A DNA stretch of 64,000 bases from Micromonosporaceae bacterium (GTDB lineage Bacteria; Actinomycetota; Actinomycetes; Mycobacteriales; Micromonosporaceae), in assembly GCA_020027875.1 (NCBI GenBank), contig JAHRHA010000004.1, positions 48,001 through 112,000 of the forward strand, in the 5' to 3' direction. Positions 51,596 through 59,520 of the stretch are shown piece after piece (the first letter of the stretch is position 1; each line of letters starts with the position of its first letter). The notes below the pieces were generated by a model. That model saw only the letters and a program-made list of their open reading frames with translations, made no database searches and was not told where the DNA came from. A program made the position numbers and the translations under genes.

Positions 51596-52063
51596 GCCCA
51601 CAGGCTCAATCCAGCAGCCAGGTCTGCAGCTGAGTGCCGTATGGCGTCATCGTGACCAAGGCCAGCCCGACAACAGGCCGCAGTATCAATCAGCAGCGCG
51701 ACGAACGTCGTGCGCTGCGCATGCGATGACTGTTGGTGGGAGCTGCCCCACCGGGTCGCTCGGCCGAAATCGGGTCCCCTCGGCTCGGCAGTTGCGGCAA
51801 GCTGCCGGACATGCGGTCTGCCTGGCGCCGCGCTACGCGCTGGGCCCCTGGCAGCCGCAATGACAGATACTGCGCCTTCGCCAGTCCGTCACGATGTTGA
51901 ACGACGTCCGTGCTGAAGACCCGATCCACCGGCCTTCATGTCTTGGCACCCGACATCGGGAGGGGGTCAATCTTCATCCGTCGACGCGGGGTCATTCACG
52001 CGCCGTCGACAACTCGATAGTCAGATCGACAACCGTCCTACGACCTATGAGCCGGCGACCACG
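51596..52063. other. Non-coding gap
   Basis: 468 bases between convergent genes with no supported gene. Short open frames lack ribosome-binding sites. One perfect 6-bp hairpin GGTGGG-AGCTGC-CCCACC occurs at 51735-51752. Base composition looks somewhat less G+C-rich than the flanks, as in decayed sequence. Confidence 0.5.
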
Positions 52064-52669
52064 TCACTCGTAGCAGTCTTGCTTGTTCGAATCTAGGCTG
52101 ATCTCAGCAATCATGCGGTCTGTGACGACGATCCGGTAATGGGCATCGGGGTTGCCAGGTACCGGAATGCCACCACGTCCGTCGATACCGCTGGGATCTA
52201 TCGGCGTCCAACTGGGATAGGCCGCATGCAGTTCTTCATAGCTACTACCGAGCCCGATTCCTTGCGGTGTCTTCAATCCCGGAAATGCGTAGATTGCCAC
52301 TAGCCGCCCAGTTGCGGCGGAAAAGAAAAGCCTTCCAGCGATGGCCTCGCCATCCGTGTTCGGCGAATCCGCGAGGTAACCGTCCCCCTGGCCGCCGCAT
52401 TTCCCTTCCCCCGTCGCTGTCATGGCCGTCACACCCGTCGCTAGGGCCTCGGCCTTGGTCATCCCCAGACTCGACGCGCCGTAACCACGCGGGCCTAGCG
52501 GTGGTGGCTGCGGCGCCGTGGTCGGCGACGCCGATGCAATCGAACTGCCGCTGACCGGAGGTGTCGCCGAGGATTGACCGATCGGTTGGCCGCCCTGCGT
52601 GCAGGCACTCAGCCCGCCAGTCACGAGCGTGGCCAGCATCGCCACGCAGACGTGTATTGACCCGCGCAT
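52064..52669 (-). CDS. Putative lipoprotein
   Basis: A 201-residue protein with a lipoprotein signal, lipobox LSAC (Cys23), a Ser/Thr/Pro-rich linker (SSATPPVSGSSIASASPTTAPQPPP) and a globular part with GYGASSLGMTKAEALATG and GIGLGSSYEELHAAYPSW. The last pattern resembles small secreted repeat domains that sense or bind at the cell surface; no function is assigned. ATG 52669 has GGAG 6 bases upstream. It lies just outside the mobile element. Confidence 0.85.
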   Translation of the reverse strand: MRGSIHVCVAMLATLVTGGLSACTQGGQPIGQSSATPPVSGSSIASASPTTAPQPPPLGPRGYGASSLGMTKAEALATGVTAMTATGEGKCGGQGDGYLADSPNTDGEAIAGRLFFSAATGRLVAIYAFPGLKTPQGIGLGSSYEELHAAYPSWTPIDPSGIDGRGGIPVPGNPDAHYRIVVTDRMIAEISLDSNKQDCYE

Positions 52670-52889
52670 CCGATCCTCCAGCCCGCACAGTCTTAGGAGT
52701 GGGCAATATAGCCCGCTGCGGCTACGTACGAGGGCTGGACCGGTGTTGTCGTCGGCTGTCGGGATGAGGGAGCCGCCGTGCCAGCCGGAGTCAGCTGATG
52801 GCACGCCATTGGCACGGCGACGTGTCGATCTTCTAGTCGAGCAACGGCCAGCTCGCCCGACGTGGGTCCTAACCTGGGCGTTGGTGGGT

Positions 52890-52932
52890 GGAGCGGCCGA
52901 AGGGAATCGAACCCTCACCGTCAGTTTGGAAG
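52890..52932 (-). repeat. Left att copy (partial tRNA-Gly)
   Basis: 43-bp perfect copy of the 3' part of tRNA-Gly(TCC), from the anticodon loop through the T-arm and acceptor strand to the CC. It has no D-arm or 5' acceptor strand, so it is not a tRNA gene. Confidence 0.93.
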
Positions 52933-53322
52933 TGCGTGACCGGGCCCGCGCCAATGTCCGCTAAGCCTGGTCCGAGCAGGCGCTGACTATCCGCTCGTGA
53001 CCGCCGGTGTCCGTCGACGGACGTGGTTACTGGCCCGTGGCCGGTCCGTCCGATCTTGGAGGTGTCGCCGACTTGCGCGCTCCTGGAGCACCTCGACGAG
53101 CTGACCGTCGAGGTCGACCAGGCCGCCGCCAAAGTCCGCGTCTACTGTGAGTAGGCGCCGTCCCGTTGGACGGACTCCGAGAGGTTGCTGGAAAGCCCTC
53201 CCGAGGCCGCGCCCGCAATCGCAGGGCGCGGCGAGCGGAATCCCCGATCCGCGAAGTCGCCGGGGTGGACCTTGTGAAGTTCTTCCTGCGGTACGTGGTG
53301 GCTAGGTGGCATGGCTGGCCCC
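52933..53322. other. Left end of the element, no intact gene
   Basis: About 390 bases without a supported gene. A 30-codon open frame at 53062-53154 (GTG start, TTGGAG directly upstream, LEHLDELTVEVDQAAAKVRVYCE) may be a gene remnant. Confidence 0.45.
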
Positions 53323-53405
53323 TGACACCACCCGTGGCCTGCGGTGGTGTCGCGTGGTGTCATTCACGGTTGCGCTGACACCATGGTGGTGCTAAGTTGG
53401 TGTCA
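53323..53405. promoter_or_regulatory. Five-octamer operator of the RHH regulator
   Basis: Five copies of TGGTGTCA or its complement: 53323-53330 (reverse), 53345-53352 (forward, last base G), 53355-53362 (forward), 53376-53383 (reverse), 53398-53405 (forward, ending on the A of the start codon). The pair 53355/53376 is an inverted repeat with a 13-base spacer. Ribbon-helix-helix regulators bind such short tandem operators and usually control their own promoter. Confidence 0.7.
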
Positions 53406-53911
53406 TGGACCTCGACCGGTACGTCTTCGAACTCCAGACGCAGCTGGCTGCGGCGAGCGAGAGCGGTGACGCAGACGTGCGGGCGGTCGCCGAGCAGCTC
53501 AGTGCCGCTCTCGACGCCGCGGTACGGCTGATGCTGCTGGGGGTCCTGAGCGACGTGGCCAGCGAGATCACGCGTGAGATCGCGCCCGGGTCGGTCGATG
53601 TCCTGCTGCGGGGGCGCGATCCGCAGCTGGTGGTGTCTCGCCCTTCGGCGCCGGAGGCGGATTCGCCTGCTCCGTCCGTACCCGAGGTGGAGGTGCCGGC
53701 CGAGCCGCTAGACGACACGGTGACCTCTCGGACCACGCTGCGGCTGCCGGACCGGCTCAAGGCCCGGGTGGAGCAGGCGGCGGCAGAGGAGGGGGTGTCG
53801 GTGAACTCGTGGTTCGTCCGCGCGATCGCCGCCGCCCTGGAACCGAACGTTCGTCGCGCCTCGCGGCGCGAGACCAACCAGGGAGACAGCTTCACCGGCT
53901 GGGCCCGATAG
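53405..53911 (+). CDS. Ribbon-helix-helix (HicB/CopG-like) regulator
   Basis: A 168-residue protein. The N-terminal 70 residues are helical (LDRYVFELQTQLAAASESGDADVRAVAEQLSAALDAAVRLMLLGVLSDVASEIT); a Pro/Glu-rich linker follows; the C-terminal block SRTTLRLPDRLKARVEQAAAEEGVSVNSWFVRAIAAAL is a ribbon-helix-helix DNA-binding domain. Such proteins are often annotated HicB-family antitoxins, but no toxin gene is adjacent. It is first in an operon with DUF4097 and an ABC exporter, with its operator at its own start. Probable repressor and sensor of the operon. ATG 53405. Confidence 0.85.
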   Translation: MDLDRYVFELQTQLAAASESGDADVRAVAEQLSAALDAAVRLMLLGVLSDVASEITREIAPGSVDVLLRGRDPQLVVSRPSAPEADSPAPSVPEVEVPAEPLDDTVTSRTTLRLPDRLKARVEQAAAEEGVSVNSWFVRAIAAALEPNVRRASRRETNQGDSFTGWAR

Positions 53912-53984
53912 TCCTTATCCATTCCATTCGTAGTCCCGTCGTGAGGCGGGACTGATCCGGCACACGCCCATGTGGAGGTCAGTC

Positions 53985-54848
53985 ATGCCCAGTTACGACG
54001 TTTCCGGTCCGATCGACCTGGACGTCACGGTCGGTGTCGCCTTCGTCGACATCGTGGCTTCGGATCGCCGCGATGCGGTCGTCGAGGTCGTGCCGAGCAA
54101 ACCCGGCCGGAGCGGCGATGAGTCACTCGCCCGTGAGTCCACGGTCTCGTTCGACAGCGGCCGGGTGCGGGTCAAGGTCCCGCGTCGGCGAATCCTGTTC
54201 GGCAAGAGCGACTCGGTCGACGTCCGCTGTGAAGTCCCGACCGGGTCGCGGATCACGATCGAGAACGCCTACGGGTCGGTGCGGGCCCGCGGCGTACTCG
54301 GGGACTGTCGCATCGTCGCGAAGTACGGCGGCGTCACCGCCGACACCGTCGCCAACCTCGTCCTCGAAGCGCCGTACGGCAGCACCGATATCGCCGAGGT
54401 GACCGGCCGCCTCGACGTCACCGCCGGCCATGGCGTGGTGCGCATCGCCCAGGTTCACGGCGACGCTCGGCTGCGCGCTTCGCACGGAACCATGGAGCTC
54501 GGTACCGCCGCCGGCGACGTGGAGGTCGCCACGTCCGGGGCACTGACCATCGACCGGGCCCTCGGCGATGTGACCGCGCGCAGCGCCCACGGACCCATCC
54601 GCATCCGGGAGGTCAGCGGCGGAACGATCCGGCTCGACAACGGCCACGCCGATGTTGACGTCGGTGTCCCGACCGGCATCGCGGCCTGGATCGACGCCAC
54701 CTCGGCCCACGGCCGGGTCCGCAACGAACTCACCCCCGACCCGGCCGCCGCCGCCAGCGACCGATCGGTCGAACTTCACCTGCACGCGAACTACGGCAAC
54801 GTCATCATCCGCCGCATCACCACCCCCCGAAGGGAAGCATCGAAATGA
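53985..54848 (+). CDS. DUF4097-family beta-strand repeat protein
   Basis: A 287-residue protein without signal peptide. After about 90 residues it consists of repeated short beta strands with G-x-(I/V)-x-(I/V) periodicity (YGSVRARGVLGDCRIVAKYGGVTADTV..., GDVEVATSGALTIDRALGDVTARSAHGPIRIREVSGG), the right-handed beta-helix-like DUF4097 pattern. Its function is unknown; in actinomycetes it is repeatedly encoded between a HicB-like gene and a DrrA-type ATPase. ATG 53985 with GGAGG 7 bases upstream; stop overlaps the ATPase start (ATGA). Confidence 0.85.
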   Translation: MPSYDVSGPIDLDVTVGVAFVDIVASDRRDAVVEVVPSKPGRSGDESLARESTVSFDSGRVRVKVPRRRILFGKSDSVDVRCEVPTGSRITIENAYGSVRARGVLGDCRIVAKYGGVTADTVANLVLEAPYGSTDIAEVTGRLDVTAGHGVVRIAQVHGDARLRASHGTMELGTAAGDVEVATSGALTIDRALGDVTARSAHGPIRIREVSGGTIRLDNGHADVDVGVPTGIAAWIDATSAHGRVRNELTPDPAAAASDRSVELHLHANYGNVIIRRITTPRREASK

Positions 54849-55648
54849 TCCCCAATCAGGCCCGAGGGCCGGCGATCCAGGTACAGGGCTTGCAGAAGTC
54901 GTACGGCAAGCTGCATGTGCTGCGCGGCGTGGACTTCGACGTGGCGCGGGGCAGCATCTTCGCCCTGCTCGGCTCAAACGGGGCGGGCAAGACCACGATC
55001 GTGAGAATCCTGTCCACATTGCTCAAGGCTGACGCGGGCACTGCCAGCGTCCATGGGTTCGATGTCGCCAAGCAGCCGGCGAACGTGCGGGAGTCCATCA
55101 GCCTCACCGGACAGTTCGCGGCCGTCGACGAAATCCTCACCGGGCGGGAGAACCTCGTGCTCGTCGCCCAGCTGCGGCACCTCAAGAACCCGGGCAAGAT
55201 CGCCGATGACCTGCTCGAGCGCTTCGCGCTGACCGACGCGTCCGCGCGGAAGGTGGCGACCTACTCGGGTGGCATGCGCCGCCGCCTCGACATCGCCATG
55301 AGCCTGGTCGGGAATCCGCCGGTCATCTTCCTCGACGAGCCGACGACCGGGCTCGACCCCCAGGGCCGCATCGAGGTGTGGCAGTCCGTCAAGGAGCTCG
55401 CCGGCCGGGGCACCACGGTGCTGCTCACCACGCAGTACCTCGACGAGGCCGAACAACTCGCCGACCGGATCGCGATCCTCCATGAGGGTCGGATCATCGT
55501 GAATGGCACCCTCACTGAACTCAAGCAGCTGCTCCCGCCCGCCAAGGTCGAATACGTCGAGAAGCAGCCGACCCTCGAGGACGTCTTCCTCGCCATCGTC
55601 GGCGCCGACTCGAACGGCGACGCCCGCAACGTCGGCTCTGACAAGTAA
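54845..55648 (+). CDS. DrrA-like ABC transporter ATPase
   Basis: A 267-residue nucleotide-binding subunit. Walker A is LGSNGAGKTTIVRIL, the signature motif is YSGGMRRRLDIAM, Walker B VIFLDEPTTGLDPQGR, H-loop region LLTTQYLDEAEQLADRIAIL. Sequence and the C-terminal KVEYVEKQPTLEDVFLAIVG match the daunorubicin-resistance DrrA group. Works with the permease encoded next. ATG 54845 overlaps the DUF4097 stop. Confidence 0.93.
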   Translation: MIPNQARGPAIQVQGLQKSYGKLHVLRGVDFDVARGSIFALLGSNGAGKTTIVRILSTLLKADAGTASVHGFDVAKQPANVRESISLTGQFAAVDEILTGRENLVLVAQLRHLKNPGKIADDLLERFALTDASARKVATYSGGMRRRLDIAMSLVGNPPVIFLDEPTTGLDPQGRIEVWQSVKELAGRGTTVLLTTQYLDEAEQLADRIAILHEGRIIVNGTLTELKQLLPPAKVEYVEKQPTLEDVFLAIVGADSNGDARNVGSDK

Positions 55649-55658
55649 GGAACAGACG

Positions 55659-56420
55659 ATGACCAACCACTTCTTCGGCGACACCGCCGTCCTGACGCGA
55701 CGCTCCCTGCGCCACATCACGCGCAGCCTGGACACCATCATCACGACCGTGATCACGCCCATCGCTATGATGCTGCTGTTCGTCTACGTGTTCGGCGGCG
55801 CGATCAACTCCGGGATGGATTCCTATGTGGACTACCTGCTGCCCGGCATCCTTCTCATCACGATCGCCTCGGGCATCGCCTACACCGGATTCCGGCTCTT
55901 CCTCGACATGAAGAGCGGCATCTTCGAGCGATTCCAGTCCATGCCGATCGCACGGTCGTCCGTGCTGTGGGCACATGTGCTGACCTCGTTAGTGGCCAAT
56001 CTCATCTCGGTCGTGGTCGTCGTGCTCGTCGCCCTCCTCATGGGCTTCCGCTCCGGGGCGGGATTGGCGGCATGGCTCGCGGTCGCCGGCATCCTGACCC
56101 TGTTCACCCTCGCGCTGACGTGGATCGCCGTCATACCGGGTCTGTCCGCGAAGTCCCCCGACGGCGCGAGCGCGTTCGCATACCCGCTCATCTTCCTGCC
56201 GTTCATCAGCTCGGCATTCGTGCCCACCGAGACCATGCCCGGCCCGGTGCGCGCCTTCGCCGAGAACCAGCCGGTGACGTCGATCGTCAACGCGATCCGC
56301 AACCTGTTCACCCAGCAGCCGGTCGGCACCCACATCTGGATCGCCCTCGCCTGGTGTGTCGGCATCCTCATCGTCGCCTACGCCTTCGCCATAAGCATCT
56401 ACCGCCGAAAGATCTCCTAG
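55659..56420 (+). CDS. DrrB-like ABC-2 permease
   Basis: A 253-residue ABC-2-type membrane subunit with six membrane segments. It opens TRRSLRHITRSLDTIITTVITPIAMMLLFVYVFGGAI and has the family stretch DYLLPGILLITIASGIAYTGFRLFLDMKSGIFERFQSMPIARSSVLWAHV, then PLIFLPFISSAFVPTETMPGPVRAFAENQPVT. It pairs with the preceding ATPase as an exporter of hydrophobic compounds; substrate unknown. ATG 55659 after AAGGAA. Confidence 0.93.
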   Translation: MTNHFFGDTAVLTRRSLRHITRSLDTIITTVITPIAMMLLFVYVFGGAINSGMDSYVDYLLPGILLITIASGIAYTGFRLFLDMKSGIFERFQSMPIARSSVLWAHVLTSLVANLISVVVVVLVALLMGFRSGAGLAAWLAVAGILTLFTLALTWIAVIPGLSAKSPDGASAFAYPLIFLPFISSAFVPTETMPGPVRAFAENQPVTSIVNAIRNLFTQQPVGTHIWIALAWCVGILIVAYAFAISIYRRKIS

Positions 56421-56444
56421 CCCTCAGCAGGAGTGCCTTCCGCG

Positions 56445-56480
56445 ACGGCTCACGGTGTCTACGTCATCGTGAGCCCGTCG
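56445..56480 (+). terminator. Terminator hairpin of the DrrAB operon
   Basis: GACGGCTCACG (56445-56455) pairs with CGTGAGCCCGTC (56469-56480) with one bulged base; 13-base loop; 25 bases past the permease stop. Confidence 0.6.
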
Positions 56481-56888
56481 CGTCGGGCACTCGCCCGATC
56501 GAGACTGCATACCGTGATGACTGAGGCATGCCTTCGGCGACGCGGCGGGCTGGCATGCTCGTAGGTGTGCCGGGAAGGCTGGTCGGCGCGTGGTGGTGTA
56601 CCTCGGATTGACGGCCGATGGCTGGCCGTATCGCACGCGGAGCGAGCCTCGGAACGGCCAGGAACGATTTCTCAGGCTCGATTGGGCTGGGTGTCGTCTG
56701 GGTCTGCCTCCTGGGTCAGCCCGGGATCCTTCGCCGGGGCGCGGCCCGCGCAGTGCGAAGCGGATGCCGCGGGGGCAGGACCAGCCCGCATACGACGAAA
56801 CCCTTGAACCCACAAGACGTGGACTGGGGTGGTCAAGTCTCGCCGGCTATCGCCCCGCGAAGCGCGGGGGATCTGCCTTGGGTCAGGA
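56481..56888. other. Non-coding part of the element
   Basis: 408 bases between the DrrAB operon and the leftward hydrolase. An open frame at 56590-56901 (about 103 codons, GTG start) has no clear ribosome-binding site and no recognisable sequence, so I do not call it. Confidence 0.5.
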
Positions 56889-57707
56889 TCAGGCCGGCTG
56901 AGGTCGCCGGACGTGCTGGAGCGCCCACTCAAGCGCGTAGTCCGCGATCTCCTCCCAGCCCGGCTGGGCCGGCATGAGATGGGGACGCCCCGGGTACTCC
57001 TTGACCTCCGTGACGGTCCGGGACTTGTAGTGCTTGGCGTTCGACCTCTGCACCGACGGTGGCATGAGGTGGTCCTCACCGCCGGAGATGAACAGCAGCG
57101 GCGCCCGGTTGTCGTTGTGGTAGTCGACCCACGTGTCCTGTCGGCCCGGTTGGATCGTGGCCAGCGCGCTGTCCCAGAAGATCCGCCCGGAAGCGGGGAT
57201 CGCGTACCGTTCGTACAGAGCGCGGGACTCCTCCTCGCTGAACGTGTTGGTGAACGTGTAGTGCCACTGGTCGTGGTTTAAACCCACCGCCTTGTGTCGG
57301 TTCGCCGGGTTCTTGAGCACCGGGAAACTCGCCTTCGCCTGAGAGAGCGGGTACACGGCGACGCCCTCGGTCGGTGCCGAGTTGATCGCCACGCCGACCG
57401 CGCCGTACCCGTGGTCCATCAGGATCTGCACGAACACACCGCCCGCGGAGTGTCCAATGAGGATAGGTGGCGGGTCGATCGGCCGGATCACGGAAGCGAG
57501 GTGCTCGATGATGGCGGCTACGGTGACTTCCTCGATCGGCGTCGGGTCGGCGTTGAGTGCCTCGACCTCGACCTCGAAGCCGGGGTACGCCGGTGCGAGG
57601 ACGCGGAAGCCTTTTCGCTCGTAGTGGTCGATCCAGTGCTCCCAGCTTCGTGGGGTCACCCAGAAGCCGTGAATGAGCACGATGGTGTCGGGCCTGTCAG
57701 TGGTCAC
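56889..57707 (-). CDS. Alpha/beta hydrolase
   Basis: A 272-residue alpha/beta-fold hydrolase with an intact Ser nucleophile: LIHGFWVTPRSWEHWIDHY (oxyanion region), LIGHSAGGVFVQILM (elbow G-H-S-A-G), ISGGEDHLMPPSVQ (acid) and GRPHLMPAQPG (His). Similar enzymes are esterases or lactonases of unknown substrate. GTG 57707 behind AAGGGGG. It lies inside the element in opposite direction to the ABC operon. Confidence 0.88.
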   Translation of the reverse strand: MTTDRPDTIVLIHGFWVTPRSWEHWIDHYERKGFRVLAPAYPGFEVEVEALNADPTPIEEVTVAAIIEHLASVIRPIDPPPILIGHSAGGVFVQILMDHGYGAVGVAINSAPTEGVAVYPLSQAKASFPVLKNPANRHKAVGLNHDQWHYTFTNTFSEEESRALYERYAIPASGRIFWDSALATIQPGRQDTWVDYHNDNRAPLLFISGGEDHLMPPSVQRSNAKHYKSRTVTEVKEYPGRPHLMPAQPGWEEIADYALEWALQHVRRPQPA

Positions 57708-57890
57708 GATTCCCCCTTGTCGTCAACCCAGTCTCCCCCGATGGGCACGACCGCGCGCCGCATTCTTGGCAGATTGCCGGGCTCAGCCACCGACAGGCCG
57801 GAGGACCTGGGCATCGGCCGAAGCGACGCCCTGTGGACCTTGCCGCCAGTTCCGAGCGGGAGCGCAGGCAGCACCACCAGTCGCTCTAGC

Positions 57891-58312
57891 CAGTTCTGTT
57901 TACCTACACCGATTCCGGCCAGAGGGGCACGAACATCGCCAGCAGTGCCGTGCACTACGGCGACTGGCCCTCGATCACAGTCTCCATGTGGGCGCCGCTG
58001 GCCCTGATGGCTGTGATCGAGACCCTGGACCGACCGGGTAAGCCGGTCCCGGCCACGACCATGGAGTCCGTCGCTACGGTGGCGGAACTCCCGGTCACTC
58101 TGCCGGCCGATAAGCCCGCTGAGAAGCCCGCTGGGGTCCCTTCACGGGGCAACGGTGGGAGGCAACGCCAGCGTAAGTCGAGGCCCGTACGTCAAGCTGA
58201 GGTGGCAGCCGTAAAGGCTGCACTTCCGTTGGCCAGCACCACGGACATTGCCGAGCAACTTGCAGTGTCCGAGCGACACGCCCGGCGCCTGAACGGTGCC
58301 AGCGTGAGCTAG
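57891..58312 (+). pseudogene. DUF2637-type element gene, 5'-truncated
   Basis: The frame opens right after a TAG at about 57888 and reads FTYTDSGQRGTNIASSAVHYGDWPSITVSMWAPLALMAVIETL, then a Pro/Lys linker and a helix-turn-helix-like end (TTDIAEQLAVSERHARRL). The Trp-rich membrane segment and HTH tail resemble the C-terminal part of DUF2637 proteins, common in actinomycete integrative conjugative elements. The N-terminal membrane helices are missing, so it is a fragment; GTG 57950 is the first usable start. Followed by a strong terminator. Confidence 0.6.
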
Positions 58313-58318
58313 CAAGGA

Positions 58319-58359
58319 AAGGCACCTGGTGTCCTCAGTGGATACCAGGTGCCTTTTTG
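58319..58359 (+). terminator. Strong intrinsic terminator
   Basis: Perfect 12-bp stem AAGGCACCTGGT / ACCAGGTGCCTT (58319-58330, 58344-58355) with a 13-base loop, the 3' arm running into TTTTT (58354-58358). The only one in the window with a real T-tract. Confidence 0.9.
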
Positions 58360-58383
58360 TCCGCTGCCGTTCTAATGTCCAGG

Positions 58384-58736
58384 CTACATTGTGTGAATAT
58401 CGAGGACCGTGACCTCAACCCGGGACGAGGTTTCCCGAACGGTCGCCTCAAGTGACATGTCCGTCCGACCTTCCTCCTCGCCCCACAGGTCAACGACCAC
58501 CCCCATGCCCCCGGTTCGTCGTTCATCTCGAACGCAGTGGCGACCTCCCACGCCTCGGCCGGCAGTGGCACGAACGAGTCGGGATAATCCCTTGCCCACA
58601 TGCCAAGGTCGAAACCGTCCTGACCGAGATACGGGGAGTGATCTCGGGCCACGCCCTGGTAGTCCCCATCGGCCAGCCGCCGCACGATCGCCTCAAGAGC
58701 GGGCCGGAAACGCTCGGGCACGGATTCGTGGCTCAT
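58384..58736 (-). pseudogene. Small protein gene, frameshifted
   Basis: Two reading frames together make one protein. From ATG 58736 the frame reads ESVPERFRPALEAIVRRLADGDYQGVARDH... to NDEPGAWG; the natural continuation, VVVDLWGEEEGRTDMSLEATVRETSSRVEVTVLDIHTM, is in another frame and ends with a stop at 58384. The switch point is a run of five C (58500-58504 on the + strand), consistent with loss of one base. Total length would be about 117 residues, like small DUF7668-type proteins of unknown function. The product is broken unless the base is a sequencing error. Confidence 0.7.
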
Positions 58737-58879
58737 GCCGGTATTATGTGCCGCCTCCGCCGGTCATCGGACATTGAACCCACCGTGGCGGGCATCCTGT
58801 GTTGCCCTGGCCCGGTCTAGGTCCGCGCCCGCCTCGGCCAACAGTCCCGCCGCGACCGGGAACCAGGCGGCGTCGCCGG

Positions 58880-59338
58880 GTCCGGACGGCCGGGTGTACA
58901 CGTGACCCGAAGAGTAAGAACAGTGTCCGCACCCTGCCCCTGGACGACACCCTCACGGCCGCGCTGGAGTTTCTACGTGTCCGGCAGGGATATGAGGCGG
59001 ACGAGGCAGCCGAGGCGTACCGGTCCACCTGTGACCTGTGCGGTGAGCCTCACGTCGTGGCGGACGAGTTAGGTAGGCCCCTCCGACCCGAGGCTTTCGG
59101 TGACCGGTTCGTGGCGCTGTCCAAGCTCGCCAAGGTCCCGGTGATCCGTCTCCACGACGCCCGCCACACCTGCGGCACTCTCATGCACCTGCGTGGCGTG
59201 CCCATGGCCGTAATAAGTAGGCGGCTCGGGCACGCGTCGGCTGCGTTCACGCAGAAGGTCTACGCCCACTCGCAGGACCAGGTAGTGACGGTCGCGGGCA
59301 TCACGCTCTCGGCCCTGATCTACGCCCCGACCGTGTGA
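58880..59338 (+). pseudogene. Tyrosine integrase, C-terminal remnant
   Basis: From about 58901 the frame gives RDPKSKNSVRTLPLDDTLTAALEFL..., then RLHDARHTCGTLMHLRGVPMAVISRRLGHASAAFTQKVYAHSQD: the H-x-x-R, L-G-H and catalytic Tyr of a tyrosine recombinase of the pSAM2 type. The first catalytic Arg and the N-terminal arm and core-binding domains are absent. Just upstream another frame reads GRVYT and then a TGA, the natural neighbour of RDPKSK, so a frameshift lies at about 58900. It ends about 90 bases from the att repeat, the usual place of int. Confidence 0.8.
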
Positions 59339-59381
59339 TGTGAGATTGCCGCGAGATTTCTACCCCGTGAGATGAGCAGAA

Positions 59382-59408
59382 GCCCTGTCACCTGGTACGT
59401 GACAAGGC
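59382..59408 (+). terminator. Terminator hairpin after the integrase remnant
   Basis: GCCCTGTCAC (59382-59391), 7-base loop, GTGACAAGGC (59399-59408); 10-bp stem with one mismatch. Lies between the integrase stop and the tRNA-Gly. Confidence 0.6.
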
Positions 59409-59429
59409 CTATGGCCTGCGGTTTCATCC

Positions 59430-59472
59430 GGAGCGGCCGAAGGGAATCGAACCCTCACCGTCAGTTTGGAAG
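59430..59472 (-). repeat. Right att copy (3' part of tRNA-Gly)
   Basis: 43-bp repeat identical to 52890-52932. Here it is part of the complete tRNA-Gly gene, which the insertion therefore restored. Confidence 0.93.
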
Positions 59473-59502
59473 ACTGAAGCTCTGCCATTGAGCTACGGCC
59501 GC
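59432..59502 (-). tRNA. tRNA-Gly(TCC)
   Basis: Complete cloverleaf on the reverse strand. Acceptor GCGGCCG / CGGCCGC, D-arm GCTC...GAGC, anticodon stem TCAGT/ACTGA with loop CTTCCAA (anticodon TCC), T-arm GAGGG-TTCGATT-CCCTT. Discriminator T; only CC follows in the DNA. It is the integration site of the element. Confidence 0.97.
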
Positions 59503-59520
59503 GCTGGCCGCGCTCACACC

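Larger units (their letters stand above)
52890..59472. mobile_element. Decayed actinomycete integrative element at tRNA-Gly(TCC)
   Basis: A 6.58-kb segment bounded by a 43-bp perfect direct repeat (52890-52932 and 59430-59472). The right copy is the 3' part of the intact tRNA-Gly gene from the anticodon arm to the 3' end; the left copy is that 3' part alone. This is the pattern left by a site-specific element inserted in the 3' end of a tRNA. Inside, next to the right repeat, is the C-terminal half of a tyrosine integrase, and further in a DUF2637-type remnant, both degraded. Cargo is a regulator-DUF4097-ABC operon and an alpha/beta hydrolase. Replication, transfer and excision genes are missing, so mobility is lost. 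Confidence 0.85.

Noticed and set aside
51710..51916. 68-codon open frame with cysteines
   Set aside because: No ribosome-binding site and no recognisable motif; the spaced cysteines are not in a zinc-finger pattern that I can support.
52890..52960. A second full tRNA-Gly gene
   Set aside because: Only the 3' 43 bases match; the D-arm and 5' acceptor strand are missing, so it is an att repeat.
53405..53911. A HicAB toxin-antitoxin pair
   Set aside because: There is an RHH protein but no HicA-like small toxin frame beside it.
56590..56901. 103-codon open frame in the element
   Set aside because: No ribosome-binding site, no family resemblance, Arg/Gly/Pro-rich as expected of chance frames at this composition.
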